Source: Candidatus Lokiarchaeota archaeon (GTDB lineage Archaea > Asgardarchaeota > Thorarchaeia > Thorarchaeales > Thorarchaeaceae). From it: DNA of 64,000 nt. The notes under the pieces are model-generated. The model saw only the letters and a program-made list of their open reading frames with translations, was not told the origin of the DNA and searched no databases. Positions 1-9,250 of the stretch are shown in pieces. The stretch lies in contig WJIL01000016.1 in NCBI GenBank assembly GCA_014730275.1, forward strand, positions 62,001 through 126,000, in the 5' to 3' direction. Within the stretch, counting starts at the first letter, position 1; the number at the start of each line of letters is the position of its first letter. Both the position numbers and the translations under genes were made by a program.

Positions 1-63
1 AAAGCATAATTAGGATAATCCGCACAATAATAGATGAACCCAGTAACGAGGCGATGATCTATA

Positions 64-804
64 ATGGTTCTTTTTTGGATTATAGCAAGTTGCTTTGCAA
101 TGAGTTTGATTGCATGGGTTGGCCTACTTACCTTGTCAATCAGAGAAGAGTTACTACAGAAGATTCTTCTCCCTCTCGTGGCGTTTTCAGCTGGTTCATT
201 GCTGGGCGGGGCATTTCTACATCTCATCCCCGAAACCGTAAAGGAAACCGGTGGATCTATTGATATCTTCGTCTGGCTCCTTGTCGGTTTTTCTATCTTC
301 TTCCTCCTAGAACAAATTCTCGAATGGCACCACTGTCATCGCATCCCATCAAATCACAAGAAGCCGGTAAGCTATCTGATTTTGGTTGCTGACGGTCTAC
401 ACAATCTGATAGGTGGGTTAGCTATAGCTGGTTCTTTCTTGGTCAGCATCCCAATAGGCATAGTTACATGGATTGCCGCAGCGGCCCACGAAATTCCACA
501 GGAATTAGGCGATTTCGGAATACTCTTGCATAGTGGCTGGGACAAGATGAAGGCTCTCACGTTCAATTTCTTCTCCGCATTGACTATCATGATTGGAGGA
601 TTGATTACCTACTTTGCGTCAGCGAGCTTACCAACAACATTCCTCTTACCGTTCGCAGCGGGCAATTTCATCTACATCGCATCATCCGACTTGATACCTG
701 AAGTTAAACATGGCGAGAGTATCTCCAAAGGCATAGGGTATTTCCTCTGCTTTGTTGCTGGGAATGTACTAATACTCGCAGTTAGAATCATATTCGCACT
801 GTAA
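64..804 (+). CDS. ZIP-family divalent metal transporter
   Basis: Integral membrane protein of 246 residues, probably moving zinc or a similar divalent cation into the cytoplasm. About eight hydrophobic segments are visible. The ZIP signature is clear: segment IV has HNLIGGLAIAG (H113, N114) and segment V has AAHEIPQELGDF (H142, E143, E147), the metal-binding helices. A histidine-containing loop (EWHHCHR, about residues 87-93) sits between segments III and IV, as is usual for ZIPs. The length is normal for a bacterial or archaeal ZIP. It converges on the formate dehydrogenase operon. The exact metal cannot be told from sequence. Confidence 0.9.
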   Translation: MVLFWIIASCFAMSLIAWVGLLTLSIREELLQKILLPLVAFSAGSLLGGAFLHLIPETVKETGGSIDIFVWLLVGFSIFFLLEQILEWHHCHRIPSNHKKPVSYLILVADGLHNLIGGLAIAGSFLVSIPIGIVTWIAAAAHEIPQELGDFGILLHSGWDKMKALTFNFFSALTIMIGGLITYFASASLPTTFLLPFAAGNFIYIASSDLIPEVKHGESISKGIGYFLCFVAGNVLILAVRIIFAL

Positions 805-811
805 TCAATGA

Positions 812-2056
812 CTACCCTTTACGGAAATCTATCGAAGAAATATCCAAGAATACATCATCTATGTTGCTTTCTTCATCTGTAATTGCCAGTAGTGGCGGGG
901 GTTCTTCCTCATCAATGCCTGGCGTGTATTCAAAGATACTACTGAGCCTCTTGTGGACTATAGTGAACAATTTTGTTAAAGGTAATTCCATTGGACAAGC
1001 ATCCTGACATTGACCGCAGTTGACACACGAATCAGCAACATGCGAGAGCCGTGTAAGTGGAAACAGGGCATTTGGTGGTATTACCCCTTTCTTCAAAACG
1101 TCTCTATTTGCCTCTAGAATACAATTATCACAGTAGCAGATTGGACATGCATCTCTACAACCAAAACATTTCACGCATTTTCCAAACTCCTCCATCCAAT
1201 AGTTAAATCTCTCTTGTTGACTCAGTTCCTCTAGTGGTTTCAGGTCATGCTCAATCCATTGTTGCGAATTCTGAATTTCTGTCTGATTCTTCTTCTCACG
1301 CAGTTCAATGCTCTCTCGATCAGGAGATTCAATCTGAATGAAGCCGCCCTCTACTGCTTCGTGAATCAATGTTTTCCCTTTCTCGGAACATGCTTCAACG
1401 AATGTCCAGTCGCCTCCTACATTCTCGGTTCCCCATTTTCCACAGGCCAAGTCAGCCATGGTTGGGATATTGAATTCACATCTTCTGCAGTTCTCTCGAC
1501 GACCGTAACCTTTGCTTTCAAGCTCTGAGAGTGGCCTAGAAATCTTGGTTCCATCTTCAAGAGTGATGGTCAGCGTCTCATCATCAATATCTTCCATGAC
1601 GACTTCACTTGGTCTAACTTCAAACTCCTTTCTGAGCATTTCTTTGGCTACAGTTGGTGAAAGAGAACCTGTACAATTCAATCCCACAAGATATAGTTCA
1701 TCCAGTTCAATTTGATTTCTTTTCTGTAACTCTATGATTGCCCTAATGTCACACGGCTTGCCAACTACCGCTAGGTTTCTGACAGAACATTCATCAAGAT
1801 ATGTGTTGATAAAACGGGCAATATTCGGTGTGGAACAATGAAGCGAGCCGGAGGTATTACTCAACTCTGCTGATTCTGTAATTAGAACAGGAACCCCTGA
1901 ATATCTATCTCCGTTCATGGCCTTTACCGCAACTACGCCATCGACTCTCTCTGTGTCTAATACGAATTTAAGAACAGAAGTGACAGCACCACCATGTTCC
2001 CCACTTTCTGCTATTCTGATGTCTGAAGAACACACTAAATACATATTATCGCTCAT
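812..2056 (-). CDS. fdhB: Formate dehydrogenase beta subunit (FrhB/FdhB family iron-sulfur flavoprotein)
   Basis: Electron-transfer subunit of 414 residues that would pass electrons from the FdhA cofactor to F420 or to an MvhD/Hdr partner. The N-terminal half is the F420 hydrogenase/dehydrogenase beta-subunit fold. The C-terminal part has ferredoxin-like clusters: CVKCFGCRDACPICYC and CVNCGQCQDACPM. The start at 2056 is preferred over an upstream in-frame ATG at 2107, because it gives an ATGA overlap with the stop of fdhA (2053-2056), implying translational coupling. Last gene of a three-gene minus-strand operon. Whether it uses F420 or feeds a bifurcating complex is not decided by the sequence. 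Confidence 0.85.
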   Translation of the reverse strand: MSDNMYLVCSSDIRIAESGEHGGAVTSVLKFVLDTERVDGVVAVKAMNGDRYSGVPVLITESAELSNTSGSLHCSTPNIARFINTYLDECSVRNLAVVGKPCDIRAIIELQKRNQIELDELYLVGLNCTGSLSPTVAKEMLRKEFEVRPSEVVMEDIDDETLTITLEDGTKISRPLSELESKGYGRRENCRRCEFNIPTMADLACGKWGTENVGGDWTFVEACSEKGKTLIHEAVEGGFIQIESPDRESIELREKKNQTEIQNSQQWIEHDLKPLEELSQQERFNYWMEEFGKCVKCFGCRDACPICYCDNCILEANRDVLKKGVIPPNALFPLTRLSHVADSCVNCGQCQDACPMELPLTKLFTIVHKRLSSIFEYTPGIDEEEPPPLLAITDEESNIDDVFLDISSIDFRKG

Positions 2057-4080
2057 TTTATCCCCTCGATTTTTGCTGCCGAGACTTTGTACTCGGGCAT
2101 ACCACAAGCTGGATCCACAACAGAGTTAGTCAATTCATTGGCATTTGATTCACTGAAATGAATGGGAACAAAAAGCATGCCATTCGGTACCGAGTCGGTT
2201 ACTTGTGCCACTGCCGTTATGCTGCCTCTTCTAGTACTCACAAGAAGCTCATCTTTGTCTCTGATTCCTTCCAAATTAGCATCTTTTGGGTTGATTTGAC
2301 AAAAGCATCTCGGAACCTCGGTATCAAGCTTTGGCGTTCTTCGACTCATTGTACCGGTATGATAATGGAAGATGCTTCTGCCGGTCGTCAGGACATATGG
2401 GTAGTCATTATCCGGTGTCTCGGCAGGAGAGTTGGAATCTACTGCTTGAAGATGGCCCAACCCGTCTGGAGTATTGAACTTCTCTGTGAAGAAGGTTGAT
2501 GTCCCTGGATGATTTTCATTTGGGCATGGCCATTGAATACCTCCAATTGTTTCATCAAGCCTGTCATATGTTATCCCACTGTATGATGGAACGCATTCCC
2601 GTATCTCCTCGAAAATCTCCTCTGAAGAGGAGAACCTGAATTTCTGACCATAGCCCATCCTTTCTGCAACTTGGCAAACAATCCACCAATCTGGTTTCGC
2701 TTCACCTGGCGGATTAACTATTTTGTTAATCTTCTGTACCCGTCTGTCAATATAGGCATGGACTCCCTGCCTTTCCACCCACGTTGCTGCTGGCAAGACG
2801 ATATCTGCTAACTCAGCAGTCTCATTGAGAAAGATATCTTGGACGATGAGCAAGTCCTTCTCCTGTAGAGCCTTCCTTACTGCGTTAGCATCCGGGGCCG
2901 CCATTACTGGATTAGTTCCTATCACCCATAGCCAATTGGTTTCTTGGAGCATTTTGGTGTAAGGCAATCCAGGTTTGGAAGGCAAATCGGCTACCTCCCA
3001 TAACTTCTCGAATACCTCATGTGCTCCCGTTCCTACTTTCTTGAAGCCAGGATAAAACACATTGAGACAGCCCATATCTCCGGTACCTTCACCATTGATT
3101 TGCCCCCGAGTGGGACATACTCCAGCCCCTGGTCTACCATACTGCCCTGTTAACAAGGCAAGCGTAGCAATGGTTTTGACATTGTCCGAACCTGAGGTAT
3201 GTTGATTGAGTCCCTGATTGTACAGTATAGTACAAATATCCGACTCCGCTATCCATCTCGCCGCCTGCTGCATTCTTTCCAAGGGTAAACCAGTTTTCGT
3301 TTCCACATCATCAAATTGCAGCGAAGATAATTGGGTCCTTAACCTATCTATCCCCTCTGTTCTCGAAACGATGAATTCTTTGTCCTCAAGATTCTCATCA
3401 AGAATCGTTTTGAGCATAGTATTGAGTACGGCAATATCTGTGCCCGGTTTGTGCTGGAGATGCAGATCTGCTAAATCTCTTGCACTAACCGATTTTCTTG
3501 GGTCCAATACGATGACTTTTGCTCCTTTCTTCTTCGCTCGCAGAATCCTTCTTGTTATCATTGGGAACGTTTCTTTTGGATTGATTCCAGCTAGGAAAAT
3601 GCAATCAGCCTTGTCGATGTCCAGTTCTGATATCGGCATGACACCAGATCCAACTGTTGGACCCAAACCTGCTGCACTAGGTGAATGGCACAAACGACCG
3701 CAATACTCGATATTGTTCGTTCCCATCACAACTCGAGCAAATTTCTGCAATACATATGCATCTTCATTAGTGTTCTTACCAGAAGCCAACATACCAAAAT
3801 CGTCAGACTTGGCCTCTCCTAGTTTGCTGGCTATATGGTCAAGAGCTTCATCCCATGTGCCCTCCTCCAATCTGCCATTCCTTCTTATCAGTGGAGTAGT
3901 CAGTCTATCTTCAGCATACAAGAATTGGTAAGCATTCATTCCCTTGGGACAGTGTGTCCCTTCGTTTACAGGGTGTTCCTTCCAAGGTTCTTGCCCAATG
4001 ATTTTTCCGTTCTTAACCACCAGATACAGTCCACAGCCACAGCTACAATATGGGCAAATCGTTGCCTCATATTTGAGCAT
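2053..4080 (-). CDS. fdhA: Formate dehydrogenase catalytic subunit (molybdopterin, Cys type)
   Basis: Molybdenum or tungsten bis-MGD oxidoreductase of 675 residues that oxidises formate to CO2. The N-terminus carries a [4Fe-4S] motif (C9-x2-C12-x3-C16, then C44 in THCPKG). The metal-ligand position is YCGRLCHSPSAAGL, with C131 where selenocysteine sits in many relatives, so this is a Cys enzyme. The molybdopterin-binding middle and C-terminal domains are complete (for example TTGRSIFHYHTGTMSRRTP near the end). It starts immediately after the mvhD stop codon (TAGATG) and overlaps fdhB by four bases. An assimilatory nitrate reductase-like protein is less likely given the FdhB and MvhD neighbours. 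Confidence 0.88.
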   Translation of the reverse strand: MLKYEATICPYCSCGCGLYLVVKNGKIIGQEPWKEHPVNEGTHCPKGMNAYQFLYAEDRLTTPLIRRNGRLEEGTWDEALDHIASKLGEAKSDDFGMLASGKNTNEDAYVLQKFARVVMGTNNIEYCGRLCHSPSAAGLGPTVGSGVMPISELDIDKADCIFLAGINPKETFPMITRRILRAKKKGAKVIVLDPRKSVSARDLADLHLQHKPGTDIAVLNTMLKTILDENLEDKEFIVSRTEGIDRLRTQLSSLQFDDVETKTGLPLERMQQAARWIAESDICTILYNQGLNQHTSGSDNVKTIATLALLTGQYGRPGAGVCPTRGQINGEGTGDMGCLNVFYPGFKKVGTGAHEVFEKLWEVADLPSKPGLPYTKMLQETNWLWVIGTNPVMAAPDANAVRKALQEKDLLIVQDIFLNETAELADIVLPAATWVERQGVHAYIDRRVQKINKIVNPPGEAKPDWWIVCQVAERMGYGQKFRFSSSEEIFEEIRECVPSYSGITYDRLDETIGGIQWPCPNENHPGTSTFFTEKFNTPDGLGHLQAVDSNSPAETPDNDYPYVLTTGRSIFHYHTGTMSRRTPKLDTEVPRCFCQINPKDANLEGIRDKDELLVSTRRGSITAVAQVTDSVPNGMLFVPIHFSESNANELTNSVVDPACGMPEYKVSAAKIEGIK

Positions 4081-4506
4081 CTAGGGACCTCCATTGAGGG
4101 AATTTGGCCCAATCTTTTGGATTCGTGCAGCGAAATCGTCAACAATCTCTCCGAATCTTCCACCTTCTGAGGCGGATATCCATTCCAAGCGGACTCTATC
4201 AGCCGGTATTCCCACCGTTTCTATAACTTCTTTGAGTATCATCATCCTTCTTCTTGCATAGAGGTTTCCCACCTTGTAGTGACAATCCCCCGGATGACAC
4301 CCTGCAACTAGCACACCATCTGCTCCACTGAGCAAAGCGTGAATCACAAAGACGGGATCCACTCTCCCTGAACAGTTGACTCTGACATTGTGTACAGTTG
4401 GAGAGTATTGCACACGACTTGTACCGGCTAAATCCGCACCTGCATAACTGCACCAGTTACAGAGATATGCTACTATTCTTGGCTCGAAGTCAGTTTCATG
4501 CTCCAT
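4081..4506 (-). CDS. mvhD: MvhD/FlpD-family hydrogenase or formate dehydrogenase iron-sulfur subunit
   Basis: Small 141-residue [2Fe-2S] protein of the MvhD family, which links hydrogenase or formate dehydrogenase to heterodisulfide reductase HdrA. Conserved cysteines are visible in YLCNWCSYAGADLAG, in VNCSGRVD and in AGCHPGDCHYKVGN. It is the first gene of the operon with fdhA and fdhB, which suggests that electrons from formate reach an Hdr-type flavin-bifurcating complex. No hdrABC genes lie in the window. The family call is firm; the Hdr partnership is inferred from known methanogen systems. Confidence 0.9.
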   Translation of the reverse strand: MEHETDFEPRIVAYLCNWCSYAGADLAGTSRVQYSPTVHNVRVNCSGRVDPVFVIHALLSGADGVLVAGCHPGDCHYKVGNLYARRRMMILKEVIETVGIPADRVRLEWISASEGGRFGEIVDDFAARIQKIGPNSLNGGP

Positions 4507-4794
4507 CTTAGTCCCTCTATTTTTCGAATAAGCGTCTTATCCCGTTTTCCATCAGGGGGAACTGGGAATGCTACAACGTTAGGTTGGTATGACCAATACT
4601 GTTCTTATTCACAAAATTAATACAGGAACCGAGAGATAAGCCCTTCGTTTCAAAAATAAAATAATTGCATGTATATTATAATAGGGAATCTTCTATCAGA
4701 ATTTCGTATTCCGCCACTTCTTTACAGTTTTCCCTTATGATTCGGAAGTATGATATGGGGGGAAAGGGAGTAGGAAGCGAAGGAGGATAAAACC
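4507..4794. promoter_or_regulatory. Divergent promoter region between mvhD and the TspO-like gene
   Basis: A 288-base AT-rich gap between divergent genes. A TATA-like element (tgtatattataat) lies near 4670-4682 in the orientation of the downstream plus-strand gene. A small inverted repeat, ttggt-atg-accaa, spans 4584-4596. A strong Shine-Dalgarno sequence (aggagg, 4781-4786) precedes the TTG start at 4795. No open reading frame or RNA structure stands out. Confidence 0.45.
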
Positions 4795-5607
4795 TTGGAA
4801 CGATTGCAACAGAAACGAGTTCTCCAAATTCTCAATCTCCTAGCACCTTTCATAGCTGGAGCTATAGCGATGATATTTGGTGGAAGTTCGGGGAATTGGG
4901 AAGATGTATTTGTAGATGATTCACTCACAAAGCTTCTCTCACCCGCCCCCATCACTTTCGCTATATGGGGGCCGATTTTCTTCTTGTTGGGTCTGTTCTA
5001 TTTCTATCAGGCTCGAGATTTGATTCCAGGTAAGAAGGAGATTGAGATGCCTTTCATTCGCCAGGTAAGCGTTTTCTTCCTACTTTCTTCGGTGATGGCT
5101 ACAGTATGGTTTGTCACGTGGGCAGCAGGAATGATCTGGGCTTCAGTTGCTTCGATGATAGTCTATCTCATCACAATACTTGTCGCCTATTTTCGCCTTG
5201 GTGTAAACCTTGATGAACGTACTCGAAAAGAGCGATTGTTTATCACCTCTGGCTGGAGCATGTATGCAGGATGGATAACCGTCGCTACGCTTGTGAATAG
5301 TACAACAGGTCTTGTTTATACCGGCTTTGAAAACCTGCCATTTACAGAACTGCAATGGACCATTGGCCTTGGCATTCTGGCTCTAGTAGTGTACTTGGTA
5401 TTCCTCTTGTTTAGAAAAGACTACATATTCGCCGGTGTTGGAATCTGGGCTTTCATCGGACTAAGTATTACCCATGCCTCACCTGCCTCCCCGTCAAATC
5501 TGACAGTATTTGTGATTTCGATTGCCGGTGCAGTCGTGATAGCGGCTACGATGCTCATAAACCACTATTTCGACATAACCTCTCGATTGCAATCCGCAAT
5601 GGCTTAG
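4795..5607 (+). CDS. TspO/MBR-related membrane protein
   Basis: Membrane protein of 270 residues with about eight hydrophobic segments. The stretch PITFAIWGPIFFLLGLF and several conserved tryptophans (TVWFVTWAAG, GWSMYAGW) resemble the tryptophan-rich TspO/MBR superfamily, whose members bind tetrapyrroles or related ligands. It is longer than a classic five-helix TspO (about 160 residues), so it belongs to an extended subgroup. The TTG start is fixed by an excellent Shine-Dalgarno sequence (aggagg) eight bases upstream. Ligand and role are unknown. Confidence 0.7.
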   Translation: MERLQQKRVLQILNLLAPFIAGAIAMIFGGSSGNWEDVFVDDSLTKLLSPAPITFAIWGPIFFLLGLFYFYQARDLIPGKKEIEMPFIRQVSVFFLLSSVMATVWFVTWAAGMIWASVASMIVYLITILVAYFRLGVNLDERTRKERLFITSGWSMYAGWITVATLVNSTTGLVYTGFENLPFTELQWTIGLGILALVVYLVFLLFRKDYIFAGVGIWAFIGLSITHASPASPSNLTVFVISIAGAVVIAATMLINHYFDITSRLQSAMA

Positions 5608-5728
5608 GGATAATTACTAAAGGAATTGCGGTTTCTGCTCAGATAGCTCTCCGGTTGAGGGCTGTGTTCACTTGGACATGGAAGAAGCATAGAAGAATGT
5701 ATTCTCATAGTTAACGAGGTAGTTACTA

Positions 5729-7258
5729 TTGGTAATTCATGTTGATGGAGAAAGTTTGACCATTCCCGATGTTGTGAAAGTGGCAAAGGAACATGTCGAA
5801 GTTTCCTTGGATGAAGATGCAAAACAAAGGGTAGTCCGAAGTCGCGAGGTGGTTGAAAAAGCGGTGCAAGAGGGGAAAACTGTGTATGGCGTAAACACCG
5901 GCTTTGGTGACCTTGCCCGTGTAGCGATTGAAGAAACCGATTTGGAGAACCTACAGGTCAATCTTCTCAGGAGTCATAGCTCTGGGGTTGGCCCCCCTTT
6001 TTCGACTGATATCGTGCGGGCCATGATGCTTTTGCGTGCCAATGCATTGGCGAAAGGTTTCTCAGGTGTACGGCTAGAAGTAATCGAGACCTTGTTGGCT
6101 ATGCTCAATTGTGAAGTCGTCCCCATAGTACCACAAAAGGGGTCTGTAGGAGCTAGCGGAGACTTGGCTCCACTGGCTCATATGGCACTTGTGCTGATTG
6201 GGGAAGGTGCTGCAGAGTACAACGGGGAAAGAATGGAGGGAGCTAAGGCATTGGAATTGGCGGGAATAGAACCCATCAAACTCGGTGCGAAAGAAGGGGT
6301 CGCTCTCATCAATGGAACTCAACCAATGACTGCTATTGGCGTTCTTACGGTTCATGATGCTCTCACTCTGGTCAAGGATGCGGTTATCGCTGGGGCTATG
6401 AGTCTCGAAGCACTTCGAGGTACTCGAACCGCCTTTGATGAACGTATTCACAAAATCAGGCCGCATAGTGGGCAGATTGCAATTGCCGATGCACTGATGA
6501 GAGTGCTTAGAGACAGCGAAATTAACCAATCGCATGCAGACTGTGGAAAGGTTCAGGATGCTTACTCCCTGCGTTGCTCCCCCCAGGTTCTAGGAGCTTC
6601 ACTTGATGCAATTGAATACGTGAAGACGGTTCTGGATACCGAGGTTAACTCCGCTACAGACAATCCCCTCATTTTTCCTGAGAATAACGATGTATTGTCT
6701 GGGGGAAACTTCCATGGTCAACCGATTGCATTGGTAATGGACTTTCTATCTACTGCACTCTCCGAAATTGCTAGTATCTCCGAGAGGCGTATTTACCGTC
6801 TGACTGACTCAAAGGTTAGTGGTCTTGCTCCTTTCCTCACGGAAGGCAGCGGCTTACAGTCGGGGATGATGATTGCTCAATATACAGCCGCCGCACTTGT
6901 TTCAGAAAACAAGACACTCGCACATCCTGCAAGTGTTGACTCAATTCCAACGAGTGCTGGACAAGAGGATCATGTCAGCATGGGGACAATCGCAGCTAGG
7001 CATGCATATGAGATTCTGGATAATGTGAAAACTGTGGTAGCTATCGAGTATCTGTGTGCAGCGCAAGGGTTGGATCTCCTTGCACCTCTTCAGCCGTCTA
7101 ATCCGTTGAAAGCTGCACATAAAACCATCCGCAAATTCGTAGATCGTCTTCATGACGATCGTTCTCTCACTAATGACATAGAACAGATTAGAAATCTTAT
7201 GGATTCCAGGAAAATAGCTTTAGCTGTGGAGAGCGAAACTGGGTCGCTCTTAGGTTAG
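5729..7258 (+). CDS. hutH: Histidine ammonia-lyase
   Basis: Cytoplasmic enzyme of 509 residues that removes ammonia from L-histidine to give urocanate, the first step of histidine breakdown. The Ala-Ser-Gly triad that forms the MIO cofactor is present in GSVGASGDLAPLAH (A142-S143-G144), and the active-site YGVNTGFG motif lies at 53-60. The length is typical. The start is a TTG at 5729, with gaggt about nine bases upstream. hutI lies 0.6 kb downstream on the opposite strand, with a DtxR-like regulator between. hutU and later pathway genes are not in the window. The neighbouring hutI argues against an aromatic-amino-acid lyase of another specificity. Confidence 0.93.
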   Translation: MVIHVDGESLTIPDVVKVAKEHVEVSLDEDAKQRVVRSREVVEKAVQEGKTVYGVNTGFGDLARVAIEETDLENLQVNLLRSHSSGVGPPFSTDIVRAMMLLRANALAKGFSGVRLEVIETLLAMLNCEVVPIVPQKGSVGASGDLAPLAHMALVLIGEGAAEYNGERMEGAKALELAGIEPIKLGAKEGVALINGTQPMTAIGVLTVHDALTLVKDAVIAGAMSLEALRGTRTAFDERIHKIRPHSGQIAIADALMRVLRDSEINQSHADCGKVQDAYSLRCSPQVLGASLDAIEYVKTVLDTEVNSATDNPLIFPENNDVLSGGNFHGQPIALVMDFLSTALSEIASISERRIYRLTDSKVSGLAPFLTEGSGLQSGMMIAQYTAAALVSENKTLAHPASVDSIPTSAGQEDHVSMGTIAARHAYEILDNVKTVVAIEYLCAAQGLDLLAPLQPSNPLKAAHKTIRKFVDRLHDDRSLTNDIEQIRNLMDSRKIALAVESETGSLLG

Positions 7259-7338
7259 GAGGTAGCGATGTCTGCTATTCATGAAGCTTTATTTGCCTAG
7301 CCTTGCCCTTGCTAATTGTTTCTAGCTGAGCCAACACA

Positions 7339-7842
7339 TTGGCTTTACTGATTGGTGTGTGTTCCGTATTGCCTGAAGATGCAAATCATGAATTAACAAA
7401 AACCATGGAGCAATACCTAGAGACAATATACGATTTGCAGAAGAAAGACGGATTTGCCACGGTTACTGACATTGCAGAAGCGCGCGACGTGAAGGCTCCC
7501 AGTGTAACATATGTTCTCCAGAAGCTTGGTGATGCTGGGCTTGTCAACTATGAAAAATACCGTAGTGTAACATTAACCCCCAAAGGAATGAAAATCGCAG
7601 AGCGTCTTGAGCGCATACATGAAATCCTTAGATGGTTCTTGAAGCTTATAGGTGTTGATGACGAGATTGCTGATGAAGACGCCTGTGAAATCGAACATAT
7701 AGTTCGTCCGGAAACGGTACAGAAACTAACTCAATTCGCTGAATGGGTTAAGGGTGCCCCGAAAAGCCCCAAGTGGCTGACCCACTTCCGGGAATACCAG
7801 GAGACAGGAACACGATCTTCTGAGTGTGAGGAAGGGGACTAG
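7339..7842 (+). CDS. DtxR/MntR-family metal-dependent transcriptional regulator
   Basis: Winged-helix DNA-binding protein. The N-terminal helix-turn-helix reads MEQYLETIYDLQ then VTDIAEARDVKAPSVTYVLQ, typical of DtxR/MntR proteins. It is followed by the metal-binding dimerisation domain (VDDEIADEDACEIEHIV, with C, E and H ligands). No SH3-like third domain is present, so it is of the short MntR type. The start is uncertain: TTG 7339, TTG 7369 and ATG 7405 are all in frame, and none has a strong ribosome site. It could regulate metal uptake genes such as the ZIP transporter at the window start, but that is only inference. Confidence 0.85.
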   Translation: MALLIGVCSVLPEDANHELTKTMEQYLETIYDLQKKDGFATVTDIAEARDVKAPSVTYVLQKLGDAGLVNYEKYRSVTLTPKGMKIAERLERIHEILRWFLKLIGVDDEIADEDACEIEHIVRPETVQKLTQFAEWVKGAPKSPKWLTHFREYQETGTRSSECEEGD

Positions 7843-7864
7843 AAGCCTCGGATTTGCCATATAC

Positions 7865-9127
7865 TCATGGACCAAGTTTTGTGTTTACAATCTGCCCATT
7901 TGCAAGTACAGTGTGGGTGAGATTCATAGCAAATCGATAGGATAGATACTCAGGATTTGGGCATTCGAGGATAATCATATTTGCTGTCTTACCTACTTCA
8001 ATACTCCCCAAGGTTTCTTGACGATCTATTGCATGAGCCGCGTTTATTGTTGCAGCGGATATGGCTTCTCGTGGATGCATCTTCATTTTGTAGCAAGCAA
8101 GGGCGATTGTGAAGAACATTGATTCATTTGCACAATTCGGATTGAAATCCGTAGCAAGTGCTACAGGCAGCTCCATTTCAATCATGTTGCGTGCATCTGC
8201 ATACTCGGTATCAAGGCTGAATGCTGTAGCCGGAAGAAGAGTGGCTATTGTCCCTGACTTTTTCATTGCTTCTAGGTCCGATTCAGCCGCTTGGAGAAGA
8301 TGATCCGCTGAAACAGCTCCAAGTTCTGCTGCCAATCCTGCACCACCAAGGTGGACAATTTCATCAGCATGGACTTTCAGTTTCATTCCAGCTTCTCTTG
8401 CTGCTTTTAGAATTCGTCGCGATTGTTCTATATTGAATACCCCTTTTTCACAAAACACATCACAGAACTCAGCAAGATTATTTTCATTAACAGCTGGTAT
8501 CATCTCATTGACCACCAATTCGACATAATCCTCGGTTTGTCCCTTGTACTCTGGTGGAATTGCGTGTGCTCCAAGGAATGTCGGAATGACTTCCATTGGC
8601 ATTCTCTGATCTATGTCTTTGACAGCCTCGAGTATCTTCAGCTCGTCCTGTACGTTGAGACCATAGCCACTTTTTGCTTCTACTGTCGTAGTACCGTGTC
8701 CGAGCATGTTATTGGCATAGCTGAAACCATTCTTGCACAATACTGCACGACTTGCCTTTCGCGTTGCTTTTAGGGTGTTGAGGATTCCACCACCTGCTTC
8801 CAAAATCTCCATGTAGCTCTTACCCGCGAGCTTCATCGCAAAATCCTTCTCACGGGACCCCCCGAAGACTAGGTGCGTATGGCTGTCAATGAAACCGGGT
8901 AGAGCTAGCATATTGGGGAATTCAAGCTTGTCCACGTTGTCACCCTCAATCTCTGATAGAACATCCTTCGTTGAACCCACTGCAATGAATTTACCATCCT
9001 TTACCGCTACTGCACCATTTTCGATAATAGAGAGATCTTCGAGATCTTCGCCTTTTTTCGGTTCTGTGCTGTTTCCTTGCAGTGTCGCAAGCTGGCCAAT
9101 GTCTGTTAATACAAGGTCGGGCTTCAT
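7865..9127 (-). CDS. hutI: Imidazolonepropionase
   Basis: Metal-dependent amidohydrolase of 420 residues that opens 4-imidazolone-5-propionate to formiminoglutamate, the third step of histidine degradation. The metal-binding HxH is in GFIDSHTHLVFGGSREKDF (H83, H85). Later ligands lie in LGAHAIPPEYKG, KVHADEIVHLGG and ALATDFNPNC. The length and ATG start are standard. It converges on the DtxR-like gene and lies close to hutH. Other amidohydrolases are ruled out by the HutI-specific FGGSREKDF and HAIPPEYKG stretches. Confidence 0.93.
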   Translation of the reverse strand: MKPDLVLTDIGQLATLQGNSTEPKKGEDLEDLSIIENGAVAVKDGKFIAVGSTKDVLSEIEGDNVDKLEFPNMLALPGFIDSHTHLVFGGSREKDFAMKLAGKSYMEILEAGGGILNTLKATRKASRAVLCKNGFSYANNMLGHGTTTVEAKSGYGLNVQDELKILEAVKDIDQRMPMEVIPTFLGAHAIPPEYKGQTEDYVELVVNEMIPAVNENNLAEFCDVFCEKGVFNIEQSRRILKAAREAGMKLKVHADEIVHLGGAGLAAELGAVSADHLLQAAESDLEAMKKSGTIATLLPATAFSLDTEYADARNMIEMELPVALATDFNPNCANESMFFTIALACYKMKMHPREAISAATINAAHAIDRQETLGSIEVGKTANMIILECPNPEYLSYRFAMNLTHTVLANGQIVNTKLGP

Positions 9128-9250
9128 TCAACTCATCCGATTGTGTTTGTAAAAGGACCTAGATGAGCATTACGCTCGCTTTCCACCAATAGTGTTAAAG
9201 GAAGATTACTAGAAATCCCCTAACATATTATCCCAGGTGGACCAAATACA

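Noticed and set aside
2053-4080. Selenocysteine in FdhA
   Set aside because: The frame is open throughout and the metal-ligand position is Cys (GRLCHSP), with no in-frame TGA to recode.
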